Shown here: positions 50,067 to 59,537 of the stretch, piece after piece
How the letters are laid out: the number at the start of each line of letters is the position of its first letter
Position numbering within the stretch: the stretch's first letter is position 1
Assembly (NCBI RefSeq): GCF_015529805.1
Contig: NZ_CP064654.1
Location: 1,240,001 to 1,304,000, forward strand
Source of the DNA: Qipengyuania soli
GTDB taxonomy: Bacteria > Pseudomonadota > Alphaproteobacteria > Sphingomonadales > Sphingomonadaceae
Length of the DNA: 64,000 nt
Reading direction: 5' to 3'
Translations under genes and position numbers: made by a program
Notes under the pieces: generated by a model
Database searches by the model: none
Seen by the model: only the letters and a program-made list of their open reading frames with translations
What the model was told of the DNA's origin: nothing

Positions 50067-51539
50067 ATGAACTTTACCCACCCGTTTCTCGACGAGGATG
50101 GCGACAAGCTGCGCGAAGAGTGCGGCGTGTTCGGCGCAATCAATGCGGCCGATGCCGCTGCCGCCACGGCGCTGGGCCTCCACGCCCTGCAGCACCGTGG
50201 CCAGGAGGCGGCGGGCATTACCAGCTTCGACGGTGCGGAATTCTATTCGCGTCGCGGCCTCGGCCATGTGGCGGAGAATTTCTCCAGCCAGGAGGCTATC
50301 GCCGAACTCCCGGGCTTCATGGCTGCCGGCCATGTCCGCTATTCGACCACCGGTGGTGCGGGTCTGCGCAACGTGCAGCCGCTCTACGCCGACCTTGCCA
50401 GCGGCGGTTTCGCCGTCGCGCACAACGGCAATATTTCGAATGCCGGGGTTCTGCGCGACGATCTCGTCCGCCGCGGTTCGATCTTCCAGTCGACCAGCGA
50501 CACCGAGGTGATCATACACCTCGTCGCGACGAGCCGTTACCCGACGATCATGGATCGCCTGATCGATGCGCTGCGCCTGCTTGAAGGCGCCTATGCGCTG
50601 ATCGTGATGACGCGGGAGGGCATGATCGCTTGCCGCGACCCGTTGGGCATCCGCCCGCTGCAGATGGGCCGGATCGGCGATGCGACCGTGTTTGCCTCCG
50701 AAACAGTCGCCTTCGACGTGGTCGGCGCAGAGTTCGTCCGCCAGGTCGAACCGGGCGAGATCATCAAGGTCGACTTCGATGGCAACGTCGATTCGCTTCA
50801 CCCGTTCGGATCGCACAAGCCGCGCCCGTGCATCTTCGAGCACGTCTATTTCAGCCGCCCCGACTCGGTCTTCGACGGTCGCAGCATTTACGAGGCGCGC
50901 AAGGCCATCGGTGCCGAGCTTGCACGCGAAAAGCCGGTCGATGCCGACATCGTCATTCCGGTTCCCGACTCCGGTGTCCCCGCCGCCATCGGCTATGCGC
51001 AGGAATCGGGCATTCCTTTCGAACTGGGCATCATCCGTTCGCACTACGTCGGACGTACCTTCATCCAGCCTTCGGACGGCGCCCGCCATGCCGGGGTAAA
51101 GCGCAAGCACAACGCCAATCGTGCGATGGTCGAAGGCAAGCGCATCGTCCTGATCGACGATTCCATTGTTCGCGGCACCACCTCGATGCAAATCGTCGAG
51201 ATGATGCGTGACGCAGGTGCGAAGGAAGTGCATTTCCGCGTCGCTAGCCCGCCGACCGCGCACAGCTGCTTCTATGGCGTCGACACGCCAGAACGCAGCA
51301 AGCTGCTCGCCGCACGCATGGACATCGAGCCGATGCGCGAATTCATCAAGGCGGACAGCCTTGCTTTCGTGTCGATCGACGGGCTTTACCGCGCCGTCGG
51401 CGAAGGTCCGCGCAAGCGCGAATGCCCGCAGTTCTGCGACGCCTGCTTCACCGGCGACTATCCCACCTCGCTGACCGATCTCGCGCGGCGTGAAGAACGG
51501 CAGGACCAGCTGGTGCTGCCGGTGGAGGCTGCCGAGTAA
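50067..51539 (+). CDS. purF: Amidophosphoribosyltransferase
   Basis: A 490-residue first enzyme of purine synthesis, making phosphoribosylamine from PRPP and glutamine. A short propeptide of 18 residues precedes the class II glutaminase Cys19 (EECGVFGAI), as in Bacillus-type enzymes. The PRPP loop is IVLIDDSIVRGTTS. The C-terminal CPQFCDACFTGDYP provides cysteines of the [4Fe-4S] cluster. The ATG at 50067 is chosen for its GGACAGG site; ATG 50043 is also in frame. The stop shares TAATG with the SDR gene. Confidence 0.94.
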   Translation: MNFTHPFLDEDGDKLREECGVFGAINAADAAAATALGLHALQHRGQEAAGITSFDGAEFYSRRGLGHVAENFSSQEAIAELPGFMAAGHVRYSTTGGAGLRNVQPLYADLASGGFAVAHNGNISNAGVLRDDLVRRGSIFQSTSDTEVIIHLVATSRYPTIMDRLIDALRLLEGAYALIVMTREGMIACRDPLGIRPLQMGRIGDATVFASETVAFDVVGAEFVRQVEPGEIIKVDFDGNVDSLHPFGSHKPRPCIFEHVYFSRPDSVFDGRSIYEARKAIGAELAREKPVDADIVIPVPDSGVPAAIGYAQESGIPFELGIIRSHYVGRTFIQPSDGARHAGVKRKHNANRAMVEGKRIVLIDDSIVRGTTSMQIVEMMRDAGAKEVHFRVASPPTAHSCFYGVDTPERSKLLAARMDIEPMREFIKADSLAFVSIDGLYRAVGEGPRKRECPQFCDACFTGDYPTSLTDLARREERQDQLVLPVEAAE

Positions 51540-52249
51540 TGACCAAGCGGCTTGAAGGACGCCTCGCCCTCGTCACGGGGGCCAGCAAAGGCATCGGCGC
51601 GGCGACGGCCAAGGCGCTTGCCGCCGAAGGAGTGCACGTGGTCCTGACCGGCCGCGATGTCCGCGCGCTCGAGGCGGTCGAGGACGAGATCCACGAAGCT
51701 GGCGGCAATTCGACCATTGCCCCGGTAGACCTTGCCGAACCGGACGGGATTGCACGCCTCGCTTCGGCACTTTCCGGTCGCTGGGACAAGCTTGATTACC
51801 TCGTTATTTCTGCCGCTTACCTGCCGACCCTCACATCGGTTACGCAGATCGACGGCAAGCAGCTCAGCCAGGCCGTCACGATCAACGTCCTCGCCACCCA
51901 GTCGCTGCTCGCCAATTTCGACCCGCTGCTGAAGCGCGCCGACGGCGCGCGGGTAATCGGGCTGACCAGCAGCGTCGGAGCCGCTCCGCGTGCTTACTGG
52001 GCAGCGTATGGTTCGACCAAGGCCGCTTTCGACAACATCCTCGAAAGCTATGCCGCCGAAATCGAGAAGATTTCCAAGGTGCGCGTGGCCGTGATCGATC
52101 CGGGTGCGACTCGCACGGCAATGCGAGCCAAGGCCTATCCCGGCGAGGACCCGCAGACGGTCAAACCCCCCGAAGCCGTCGCAAATCGCATCGTCGAGCT
52201 GCTTGTTAACGATTTCACGGGTTTCCACCGAGAGCGCGTGGAAGGGTGA
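51539..52249 (+). CDS. Short-chain dehydrogenase/reductase after purF
   Basis: A 236-residue SDR. NAD(P) motif TGASKGIG near residue 14, catalytic Ser in GLTSSVGA, Tyr-Lys pair in YGSTKAA near 160, and VIDPGATRT after it. The cofactor and substrate are not known; such proteins following purF are common in Sphingomonadales. It begins inside the purF stop codon and so is translated from the same message. Confidence 0.85.
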   Translation: MTKRLEGRLALVTGASKGIGAATAKALAAEGVHVVLTGRDVRALEAVEDEIHEAGGNSTIAPVDLAEPDGIARLASALSGRWDKLDYLVISAAYLPTLTSVTQIDGKQLSQAVTINVLATQSLLANFDPLLKRADGARVIGLTSSVGAAPRAYWAAYGSTKAAFDNILESYAAEIEKISKVRVAVIDPGATRTAMRAKAYPGEDPQTVKPPEAVANRIVELLVNDFTGFHRERVEG

Positions 52250-52329
52250 ATTAACCCGCGCCGTTTACCCTTTGGTAACGTCAAAAGCCGAAATTCCGCC
52301 AGATACACCGCGTGTGCGCGAGGTGACTT
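52250..52329 (+). promoter_or_regulatory. Leader of the PilZ gene with small inverted repeat
   Basis: An 80-base gap before the PilZ gene. A perfect TTACC-CTTT-GGTAA palindrome spans 52265-52278 and could be an operator or part of a promoter. A GAGGTGAC stretch just before the ATG at 52330 is a good ribosome binding site. No clear -35/-10 pair could be assigned. Confidence 0.3.
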
Positions 52330-52713
52330 ATGAGCCGGAATGAAGACGAGACGGAAGGGCGCGACATGACCTATCAGACACAGGACCGATACCTGGTAGC
52401 TGCGCAAGAGGATCGCTGCGCGCCGCGGACGAAGCTGACCATTCCGGGACAGCTACGCGCCTCTGGCGGCCGTGCCTTTCAGACGGTGGTCCACGATCTG
52501 TCGATCTCCGGCTTTTCGGCGGCTGCGATCAATCGCATGCACGAAGGCCAGTTGTGCTGGCTCACCCTGCCCGGCCTTGAATCGCTCCAGGCGCAGGTCG
52601 TGTGGTGGGAGAACTGCATGGTCGGCTGCGCCTTCAGCGAATTGCTGAGCCCGATCGTGCACGACAACATCATCGCCCGTTACACCGGCGCGGGCAACTA
52701 CCGCCCCTACTGA
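52330..52713 (+). CDS. PilZ domain protein
   Basis: A 127-residue protein consisting of one PilZ domain. RCAPRTKLTIPGQLRASGG matches the RXXXR start of PilZ only loosely, since the first arginine is followed by CAP; the DLSISGFSAAAI segment corresponds to the D/NXSXXG motif. It may bind cyclic di-GMP and affect motility or EPS output, although the degenerate first arginine pair makes binding uncertain. It stands alone between the purF operon and a convergent serine hydrolase gene. Confidence 0.8.
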   Translation: MSRNEDETEGRDMTYQTQDRYLVAAQEDRCAPRTKLTIPGQLRASGGRAFQTVVHDLSISGFSAAAINRMHEGQLCWLTLPGLESLQAQVVWWENCMVGCAFSELLSPIVHDNIIARYTGAGNYRPY

Positions 52714-52806
52714 GCGGGCAGCTTTCGACAAGCTAGGCGACGACACCGACCACATTGGCGGCGACCCGAAGGGCGCGGCCTGAACCGTGTCCGGAAAGTC
52801 GTCGTC

Positions 52807-52837
52807 GGTGGCGGTGCCCTTCGCGGACGCCGCCACC
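52807..52837. terminator. Possible hairpin between convergent genes
   Basis: GGTGGCGG (52807-52814) and CCGCCACC (52830-52837) form an 8-bp stem with a 15-base loop in the gap between the PilZ gene and the convergent serine hydrolase gene. There is no T run on either side, so it would be at best a weak bidirectional terminator. Confidence 0.3.
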
Positions 52838-52847
52838 ACTCCCTAGA

Positions 52848-54044
52848 TCACTTGTTCTTGACGATCGCGTCGACGAGCTCGCGGAAATCGGCGCGCCCGC
52901 CGCTGCTGGTGGCCTTGGGCCAGTTGCTGATGATGGCGACGACCACCTGTTCGGAAGGGACGATGGTGATCGCCTGCCCGAAGATGCCCTGCGCACCGAA
53001 GTTCCCGCCGGGATAAGTCCACCACTGGTAGCCATAGCCGAAGCCGGGAGCCTGCGGAGCGAAATCGACCTGGCGCCCGCCCGCCTTCGCGAACCAGCCA
53101 TCGGGCACCACGCCCTTGCCGCCTTCGAGCACGAACTGGCCGAAGCGGGCATAGTCCGAAAGCCGGACCGAGAGGCAGCAGCCACCGATATTGCCGCCGG
53201 TGAGGTCCTGCATCCAGAACAGCCCTCCGGAAAAGCCTGCGGGCTCGACGATCTTCTCTGCCGCATAGGCGGCGAGCGACTTGCCCGTAGCTTTCTCCAC
53301 GATGAGGCCGAGCAGGTTGGTCTCGAGCGTCTTGTAGACCCACTTGCTGCCCGCCGGAGCTTCGCGCTTCAGGGTGCGCGCAAAGGTTACAGCTTGCGAC
53401 TCGCCCGCAACCGGCTCGATGGCCAGCATCCTGGCCACGTCGCTTTTGGGATCGGAATAGTCCTCGTTCCACGCCACGCCCGAAGTCATCGTCGCAATCT
53501 GGCCGACGGTGACGCCATCGTAGGCAGTCCCGGCAAGCTCTGGAATGATGTCGGTAACCGGGGTGTCGATGGAGCCGATCTTCCCGTCCGCGATGGCTGC
53601 CCCGAGCAAGGTCGAGGTGAAGCTCTTGGCCACGGAGAAGCTAGTCCAGCGTTCGTCCGCCGTCATGCCGAGACGGTATTCCTCGAACCGGACCACCCCG
53701 TGATCGAGCACCATCATGCCAGACGCATTGGTCCGCTCCATGTATTCGCGGATGGCGGCCTTGAGCCCGTCCGACAGTTCGGGACCGCGCGTCAGCGTGC
53801 GGGTATGACGGGGCGCGGCAACTTCGAGGCCGGGGAAGGAGTCCTCCATCTTGCGGAAGGCCGCGGACCGCCGCTCGTCGCTCCAGAACAGGATCGAGTC
53901 GCTCGGATCCATGGTCGCCGGATTCGCCGGGACCGACTGCGTGACCGCGGGCGCTGCCGCAACATGTGCGGTTAGCGTATCGTCGTTCGCCGTTACGCAG
54001 CCGGCCAAGGCCAGCACGCTGATCGAAAGCAGCAATCGCTTCAT
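52848..54044 (-). CDS. Serine hydrolase, class C beta-lactamase-like
   Basis: A 398-residue lipoprotein (MKRLLLSISVLALAGC lipobox) of the beta-lactamase/esterase EstB family. The SXXK nucleophile motif is FSVAKSF near residue 141 and a Tyr-containing motif is in SDYARFGQF near 265; the usual third KTG/HXG box appears as QGIFGQ. It may be a penicillin-binding-type carboxyesterase or peptidase in the periplasm. Start 54044 overlaps the CFA-synthase-like stop (ATGA). Confidence 0.87.
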   Translation of the reverse strand: MKRLLLSISVLALAGCVTANDDTLTAHVAAAPAVTQSVPANPATMDPSDSILFWSDERRSAAFRKMEDSFPGLEVAAPRHTRTLTRGPELSDGLKAAIREYMERTNASGMMVLDHGVVRFEEYRLGMTADERWTSFSVAKSFTSTLLGAAIADGKIGSIDTPVTDIIPELAGTAYDGVTVGQIATMTSGVAWNEDYSDPKSDVARMLAIEPVAGESQAVTFARTLKREAPAGSKWVYKTLETNLLGLIVEKATGKSLAAYAAEKIVEPAGFSGGLFWMQDLTGGNIGGCCLSVRLSDYARFGQFVLEGGKGVVPDGWFAKAGGRQVDFAPQAPGFGYGYQWWTYPGGNFGAQGIFGQAITIVPSEQVVVAIISNWPKATSSGGRADFRELVDAIVKNK

Positions 54045-55291
54045 TTTGTCTCTCCCCCTTTGACCAGCGTCACCTGGTGGACATCGATGCCGCCACCACG
54101 GAAACCGCCTTCGCAATACATCAGGTAATAGCGCCAGAGATCGCAGAAGCGCGCATCGAATCCGTGCGGCAGGCGTCCCTGTTTTTCCGCCGCATCGAAG
54201 TTCTGACGCCACAGCTTCAGCGTCTCGGCATAGTCGAGACCGAAATCAGCCTGGTCGCGCCATTCCAGACCGCGCTCCTCGGCCAGTCGGCGGAACTCGC
54301 TGGTGCGGATCAGCAGGCCTCCCGGGAAGATGTATGCCTGGATGAAATCGGCGCTCTTGGCATATTCGTCGAACAGCACGTCGCGCATGGATATGTACTG
54401 GATCGCCGCGCGACCGCCCGGCTTCAAATTGCGCGCGACGCAGTCCATGAAGGTCGGCCAGTATTCGCGTCCCAGTGCCTCGACCATCTCGACGCTGACG
54501 ATGGCGTCGAACTGGCCGGACGTATCGCGATAATCCTGCTTGCGGAAATCGATCGACGATGAGTGGTGCGCCCTCGCCCATGCCAGTTGTTCGTCCGACA
54601 GGCTGATGGCGGTGACGTCACTGCCTCGTGCCGCAAGGTCGTCCGCAAGCCCGCCCCAGCCGCAGCCGATCTCGAGCACCGTGGCGGCATCACCGATGCG
54701 TGACGCCAGCGCGGACCACTTGCGCTTCTGCGCGGCCTCGAGCCCGTCACCGGCCACGTCGAGCGCGGAAGAGTAGCTCATCGTCGGGTCGAGCCACGGC
54801 GCGTAGAAGTCGTTGCCGAGGTCATAGTGCGCAGAAATGTTCTTCTGCGATCCTTCCTCGGTGTTGCGGTTGAACAGGTGGGCAAGGCGCAGGGCGTGGC
54901 GGAACGGCCCCTTTGCGCGCGCGGTGTCACCCAGGCGCTCGGCATGCTGCACGAAAAGCGCGAAGAGCGGCACCGGGTCGGGGCTCCACCATTCTCCCGC
55001 TTCCCACGCCTGGTACCAACCGACCGAGCCGTTGCTCGCCAGGCGCAGCAACGCATTGTAGCTGCGCAGTTCGACCGTGCATTCGAAGCCGGGTGCGCGT
55101 CCGCCGAGTTTGCGCTCTGTCCCGTCGGGAAGAACGCCGTAAATCGTCCCCGAAACCAGCGCAGCATCGATCTTGCCGAGGATCTTCTCGAAGCCGGGTG
55201 CGACCAGTCGCGCGAAAAACCCCGGCTTGCGGGCAAAACGGCGTGAACCCTCGACGAGGTCGCGGCCGCGGATGGTGGTCTGCATGTCCAT
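54041..55291 (-). CDS. Cyclopropane-fatty-acyl-phospholipid synthase family methyltransferase
   Basis: A 416-residue SAM-dependent enzyme. The lipid-site region is NISAHYDLGNDFYAPWLD near residue 125, the SAM motif VLEIGCGWGGLADDLA near 185, and SVEMVEALGREYW near 250. It methylates unsaturated fatty acids of phospholipids or a related lipid. The ATG at 55291 opens MDMQTTIRGRD; the longer frame upstream is low-complexity. The serine hydrolase follows with a four-base overlap. Confidence 0.88.
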   Translation of the reverse strand: MDMQTTIRGRDLVEGSRRFARKPGFFARLVAPGFEKILGKIDAALVSGTIYGVLPDGTERKLGGRAPGFECTVELRSYNALLRLASNGSVGWYQAWEAGEWWSPDPVPLFALFVQHAERLGDTARAKGPFRHALRLAHLFNRNTEEGSQKNISAHYDLGNDFYAPWLDPTMSYSSALDVAGDGLEAAQKRKWSALASRIGDAATVLEIGCGWGGLADDLAARGSDVTAISLSDEQLAWARAHHSSSIDFRKQDYRDTSGQFDAIVSVEMVEALGREYWPTFMDCVARNLKPGGRAAIQYISMRDVLFDEYAKSADFIQAYIFPGGLLIRTSEFRRLAEERGLEWRDQADFGLDYAETLKLWRQNFDAAEKQGRLPHGFDARFCDLWRYYLMYCEGGFRGGGIDVHQVTLVKGGETK

Positions 55292-55328
55292 TGCCGCCGC
55301 TATTACGCGCAGCGCGGCGCGAGGCAAG

Positions 55329-56723
55329 CTAACCCTTCGCTTCGGCGTAGGCTGCAAGCGCTCTTTCGCGTGCCTCCTTGTGGCCGATCATCTTCTTCGG
55401 ATAGGCGCCCCGCCTGCTGTCGGCCGGATCGTGGATCTCGGCATCGGAAAGTTTCGCAAGTTCCGGCACATATTCGCGAATGTAGCCAGCGGAGTCGAAC
55501 TTCTCGCTCTGCGTCAGTGGCGCCATGATCCGCACGAACATGTTGCTGTCGACACCGGTGCCAGAAATCCACTGCCAGTTGACGCCATTGTTGCCGTAGT
55601 CGGCATCGACCAGCGTGTCCCAGAACCACTGTTCGCCGAAGCGCCAGTCGATAAGGAGGTGCTTCACCAGGAAGCTGGCGGCGATCATCCGCACGCGGTT
55701 GTGCATCCACCCGGTTTGCCACAGCTGGCGCATGCCGGCATCGACGACCGGATAGCCGGTCATGCCGCGCTGCCAGCGTTCGAGATCGGACTGGATGAGG
55801 TGTCCCATTTTGGGATTCCGCCACAGCTTGCGCTCGTCGTAGGTCCGGTAACTGTCCCGCGGGTAATCGGGGAACTGGTCGATGACGTTCTGCGCGTAGT
55901 CGCGCCAGATCAGTTCCTTGGCAAACACACGCCAGCCCTCGCTGCGCTTGTCCTTGAGCTTGTGCCACACCTGCGCCGGACTGATTTCGCCCCAGTGCAA
56001 GTGAGGCGACAAACGCGATGTCATGTCTTCGGACGGAAGGTTGCGACCATTGTCGTAGGAAGCGACTTCGTCGGCCCACCAGTTCAGCCTTTCGCACGCA
56101 GCCGTTTCGCCAACCTCCCAGAACTCGCGCATCCCGCCCGCCCAGTCGGGGCGCGTGGGGAGCAAGCTCCAGTCCGCCAGAGCATCGCTTTCGGGCCAGC
56201 TCTCGGGAGAATGGATCGTATCAGGCTCCGGCAACGGCTCACGGGGCGGCATACGCTCGAGCATCGCCTTCGAAAACGGAGTGTAGATCTTGTAGGGATC
56301 GCCCGATCCGGTGGTCACGCTACCCGGAGGCAGGAGGTAATTTCCATCGTAGAGACAAAGCTCCCGGCCGTCGGGCAAGGCATCGCGCAGCTCGTCCTCG
56401 GCCTCCTTCCACCAAGGCTCGTAGTGTCGAAGCGCGTGGATGCAAGTCGCCCCGGTTTCCTCGGCCAAGCTGGCAAGGACCTGCGGCGCATCACCGCGAC
56501 GAAGGACGATCCGCGAATGATGCGAGCCCAGCGTCGCTCCCAGGCTTTCCAGAGAATGGTGGAGCCACCAGCGCGACGCGCCGCCATAGGCATGGTCGCC
56601 CGCACGCCCGTCATCGAGGACGTGGACTGGAATGACAGGGCCGGATTTGGCTGCGGCGTGGAATGCTGGTTGGTCGGCCAGCCGGAGATCGCGCCTTAGC
56701 CAGACAATCTGTGGTGAACTCAT
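55329..56723 (-). CDS. phrB: Deoxyribodipyrimidine photolyase
   Basis: A 464-residue class I CPD photolyase. The N-terminal antenna domain opens IVWLRRDLRLADQPAF. The FAD domain has SRLSPHLHWGEISP, TGYPVVDAGMRQLW, WMHNRVRMIAASFL and the DADYGNNGVNWQW segment. It repairs UV cyclobutane dimers with light. The ATG at 56723 starts the protein as in the family. Its start region overlaps nothing; the divergent PAP2 gene begins 41 bases away. Confidence 0.94.
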   Translation of the reverse strand: MSSPQIVWLRRDLRLADQPAFHAAAKSGPVIPVHVLDDGRAGDHAYGGASRWWLHHSLESLGATLGSHHSRIVLRRGDAPQVLASLAEETGATCIHALRHYEPWWKEAEDELRDALPDGRELCLYDGNYLLPPGSVTTGSGDPYKIYTPFSKAMLERMPPREPLPEPDTIHSPESWPESDALADWSLLPTRPDWAGGMREFWEVGETAACERLNWWADEVASYDNGRNLPSEDMTSRLSPHLHWGEISPAQVWHKLKDKRSEGWRVFAKELIWRDYAQNVIDQFPDYPRDSYRTYDERKLWRNPKMGHLIQSDLERWQRGMTGYPVVDAGMRQLWQTGWMHNRVRMIAASFLVKHLLIDWRFGEQWFWDTLVDADYGNNGVNWQWISGTGVDSNMFVRIMAPLTQSEKFDSAGYIREYVPELAKLSDAEIHDPADSRRGAYPKKMIGHKEARERALAAYAEAKG

Positions 56724-56764
56724 GCCTGCGGAACCCAATTGGACCTGCGCTTGTTCCCCCAGTC

Positions 56765-57535
56765 ATGGATATGCACAGCTCCCAATTCGTCGAGGCAGAG
56801 GACCAGCCGGTCCCAGCCGAACATGTCCGCCTGCCGGAGCGCGGATTTACCGTCGATCGTACGAAAGCTCTCGTATCTGCCGCCATCCTCTGGGTTGGCT
56901 GGGCAACCATGGTCTATCTGGTCACTCACGGGATGACCGGTACCTTCGACGACTGGGGCCTGCATCTCTACCGGACCGGTGCTGACTTCCACCCTCGCGG
57001 CGGACCGTTCATCCATGAGGCCGTTCGCGACATCACTTCGCTCGGCGGGGTATTGCTGAGCACGCTCATCACGATCGGCGCGATAGTCGCCCTCCTGTTC
57101 CTGCGCTTGCGGCGCGAGGCTGTCCTGTTTGCCAGCACGGTATTCTTCGGCTGGATGTTGAACAACCTCATGAAGTGGCTCATCGGTCGCGACCGCCCAG
57201 AAATCGTGCCCCACCTGACCGAAGCCGGCGGTAACAGCTTCCCCAGCGGACACAGTTTCGCGTCGGCAATGATCTATATCGGCATGGCGCTGGCCTTCGC
57301 CTCGATGAGCAAGCGCCATTCGGTTCGCTATACGATGATCGGCACGGCGATGGTGCTTTCCGCAATGATCGCATGGAGCCGGGTGATGCTGGGAGTCCAT
57401 TTCCCGAGCGACGTCACTGCCGGCTGGATGGGCGGAGCCGCCTGGGCATTCACCGCTGCCGCCCTGCTCTACAAGCCGGCCAAGGCCGTTGCCGACAGTC
57501 CCGCAGGCGAGAAGCTGGAGACAGCCGTACACTAG
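56765..57535 (+). CDS. PAP2-family phosphatase
   Basis: A 256-residue membrane phosphatase with about six helices. The three PAP2 motifs are seen: KWLIGRDRP (KX6RP), FPSGHSFAS (PSGH) and SRVMLGVHFPSDVTAG (SRX5HX3D). It acts on lipid phosphates such as undecaprenyl diphosphate or phosphatidate on the outer face of the inner membrane. The ATG at 56765 is the first good start after the divergent photolyase gene. Its end overlaps the convergent YdjM-like gene by four bases. Confidence 0.92.
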   Translation: MDMHSSQFVEAEDQPVPAEHVRLPERGFTVDRTKALVSAAILWVGWATMVYLVTHGMTGTFDDWGLHLYRTGADFHPRGGPFIHEAVRDITSLGGVLLSTLITIGAIVALLFLRLRREAVLFASTVFFGWMLNNLMKWLIGRDRPEIVPHLTEAGGNSFPSGHSFASAMIYIGMALAFASMSKRHSVRYTMIGTAMVLSAMIAWSRVMLGVHFPSDVTAGWMGGAAWAFTAAALLYKPAKAVADSPAGEKLETAVH

Positions 57536-58482
57536 CGGAAAAAAACGTCGCAGGTACCTTCGGGCAAACGAACAGCGAAGCGGTCGCCGATATTGGGATC
57601 AGCGAAACGCGCATCGCGTAGCCACAGCCCATCGCGACGGTATTCGACGAACGGCACGCGGGACCACACGAGGAAGGCTCTCACCTGCGGATCCCGCTCC
57701 GCTGCGTTCGATAGTCGACAATCGGCAAGCGTGACCCCGCCGAGCCGGCGCACGTTCAGGCGACCCTCGCCCGGACCGGAATAGTTGTCGATCAGCGAGT
57801 GGTTGCCCTCCTGGTTCGGGAAGATCAGCTGACGCTTCCAGAAAAACAAAGGCACCGGCGCGGCAATGGTGTGGGCATAGTGCGCATCCATCAACCGCAT
57901 GCGCTCGGCGTCGCGCGTGATGAAGCCGTTGATGAGGATATAGCCGCAAGCGACCGTAAGTGCGACCCGCGCGGGCCTCACCCAGTTGCCGCCCTGCCTT
58001 TCTCGCCTCAGCGAAAACCATGTGGCGAAACCCAGCAGGGCCCAAAGCCAGATGTCGATGATGAACAGCGTGTCGCCATAGAACCAGCGATCCGAAAAGG
58101 GCATCAGGAGGCGGATGCCATAGACGTTCAGCCAGTCGAGCGCCGGGTGGGTCAGGCACGCGATGAAGGCCAGCAGGTAGAGCCACTTGAAGCTCACCGG
58201 CAGGCGCGCTGGCGGCCTTGTTCCGCGCTTCGCCTGCCAGCGATCGAAGCCGTAGAGCAGGCCAGCAAGAACCAACGGGAGAAGCAGCAGCGCCGGCGGC
58301 CCGTGGGTAATACCGCGACGAAAGCCGAGATGTTCGACCCCGTCGAGCCAGAGGAAACAGGCTGCATCTACATCGGGCAGATTGGCCCCGATGATCAGCG
58401 CGGGCATCGCCAGCCCGGTTTTGCGCTTCAGTCCCGTCTGTCCGATCAGCGCGCCGACAAGGCTGTGTGTCAGGTTGTCCAT
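57532..58482 (-). CDS. YdjM-like membrane-bound metal-dependent hydrolase
   Basis: A 316-residue membrane protein of the DUF457/YdjM family. The opening MDNLTHSLVGALIGQTGL and IGANLPDVDA are typical, and HXXH-like GITHGP supplies metal-binding residues. In E. coli ydjM is a LexA target, but I see no SOS box here. It lies 20 bases downstream of korB on the same strand. The substrate is unknown. Confidence 0.85.
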   Translation of the reverse strand: MDNLTHSLVGALIGQTGLKRKTGLAMPALIIGANLPDVDAACFLWLDGVEHLGFRRGITHGPPALLLLPLVLAGLLYGFDRWQAKRGTRPPARLPVSFKWLYLLAFIACLTHPALDWLNVYGIRLLMPFSDRWFYGDTLFIIDIWLWALLGFATWFSLRRERQGGNWVRPARVALTVACGYILINGFITRDAERMRLMDAHYAHTIAAPVPLFFWKRQLIFPNQEGNHSLIDNYSGPGEGRLNVRRLGGVTLADCRLSNAAERDPQVRAFLVWSRVPFVEYRRDGLWLRDARFADPNIGDRFAVRLPEGTCDVFFR

Positions 58483-58502
58483 GTGACTGGACTACCCTTC
58501 CG

Positions 58503-59537
58503 TCACACGGGGTCCTTTGCCGTACCGCTTACCGTCCACGTCTGCCCCTTGCCGAGCAGCTTGGCGAGGTTTGCTTCCTTGCCTTCGCTTGCCTTGGCCT
58601 TTTCCTCCATCGCGGCTGCCTCGAAGGTCGGACGCGGGTCGTCGTAGAGGACGCCGAGAGCCATCGGAAATGCGCCGAAGGGCATTTCGACCAACATGTG
58701 CGCGACCGAGCGGTTGGTAACGTCGTGGACGATCACGCCTGCAGCCTCCCAGTTGCCGTCCGCCACATCGACGACCTTGAGCGTCAATGCATCGCGGTCA
58801 AGGGCGATGCCCTTGGTGCCGCCCGCGAAAAGCATCGGCTGGCCGTTTTCGAGCCAGAGCTGGCGATCCTCGGCTCCCTTGGGAGCAGCGAAATCGTCGA
58901 ACACGTCCTTGTTGTAGACGATGCAGTTCTGAAAGATCTCGATAAAGGCCGCGCCCTGGTGGGCATGGGCCGCCTTGAGCACGTCGGGAAGGTTCTTCGA
59001 CACATCGAAACCGCGACCGACGAAGCGCGCACCGGCGCCGAGGGCGAATGCCGCGGGACGTGCCGGGTGGTCGTAGCTGCCGAGCGGGGTCGAGGGCGAG
59101 CGCGTCCCTTCGCGACTGGTGGGCGAGTACTGACCCTTGGTCAGGCCGTAGATCTCGTTATTGAACAGCATGATCTGCATGTTCACATTGCGTCGAAGAA
59201 CGTGCATCAAGTGATTGCCACCAATAGACAATCCGTCACCGTCGCCGGTTACCAGCCAGATATCCAGATCCGGATTTGCCAGCTTGGCTCCGGTCGCAAA
59301 GGCCGGTGCGCGACCATGGATGGTATGGAAGCCATAGCTCTCGACGTAATAGGGGAAGCGGCTGGAACAGCCGATGCCGCTGATGAATACCGTCTTCGCG
59401 GGATCGCAGCCAAGCTGGGGAAGCGTGCGCTGCACGGCCTTCAGGATAGCATAGTCACCGCAACCGGGGCACCAGCGGACCTCCTGGTCGGTTTCCCAGT
59501 CCTTGAGCGTGGTTTCGATTTTGACCGGAGCGTTCAT
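58503..59537 (-). CDS. korB: 2-oxoacid:ferredoxin oxidoreductase beta subunit
   Basis: A 344-residue thiamine-diphosphate subunit. Cluster cysteines are in RWCPGCGDY and SGIGCSSR; the TPP motif is VTGDGDGLSIGGNHL with FNNEIYGLTKGQYSPTS after it. With KorA it converts 2-oxoglutarate (or another 2-oxoacid) to acyl-CoA, passing electrons to ferredoxin. The start overlaps the korA stop by one base (ATGA-type junction at 59535-59537). Confidence 0.9.
   Translation of the reverse strand: MNAPVKIETTLKDWETDQEVRWCPGCGDYAILKAVQRTLPQLGCDPAKTVFISGIGCSSRFPYYVESYGFHTIHGRAPAFATGAKLANPDLDIWLVTGDGDGLSIGGNHLMHVLRRNVNMQIMLFNNEIYGLTKGQYSPTSREGTRSPSTPLGSYDHPARPAAFALGAGARFVGRGFDVSKNLPDVLKAAHAHQGAAFIEIFQNCIVYNKDVFDDFAAPKGAEDRQLWLENGQPMLFAGGTKGIALDRDALTLKVVDVADGNWEAAGVIVHDVTNRSVAHMLVEMPFGAFPMALGVLYDDPRPTFEAAAMEEKAKASEGKEANLAKLLGKGQTWTVSGTAKDPV

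Noticed and set aside
52808..52837. Strong Rho-independent terminator between the PilZ and serine hydrolase genes
   Set aside because: The stem is good but there is no T run on either strand, so it is listed only as a weak possibility.
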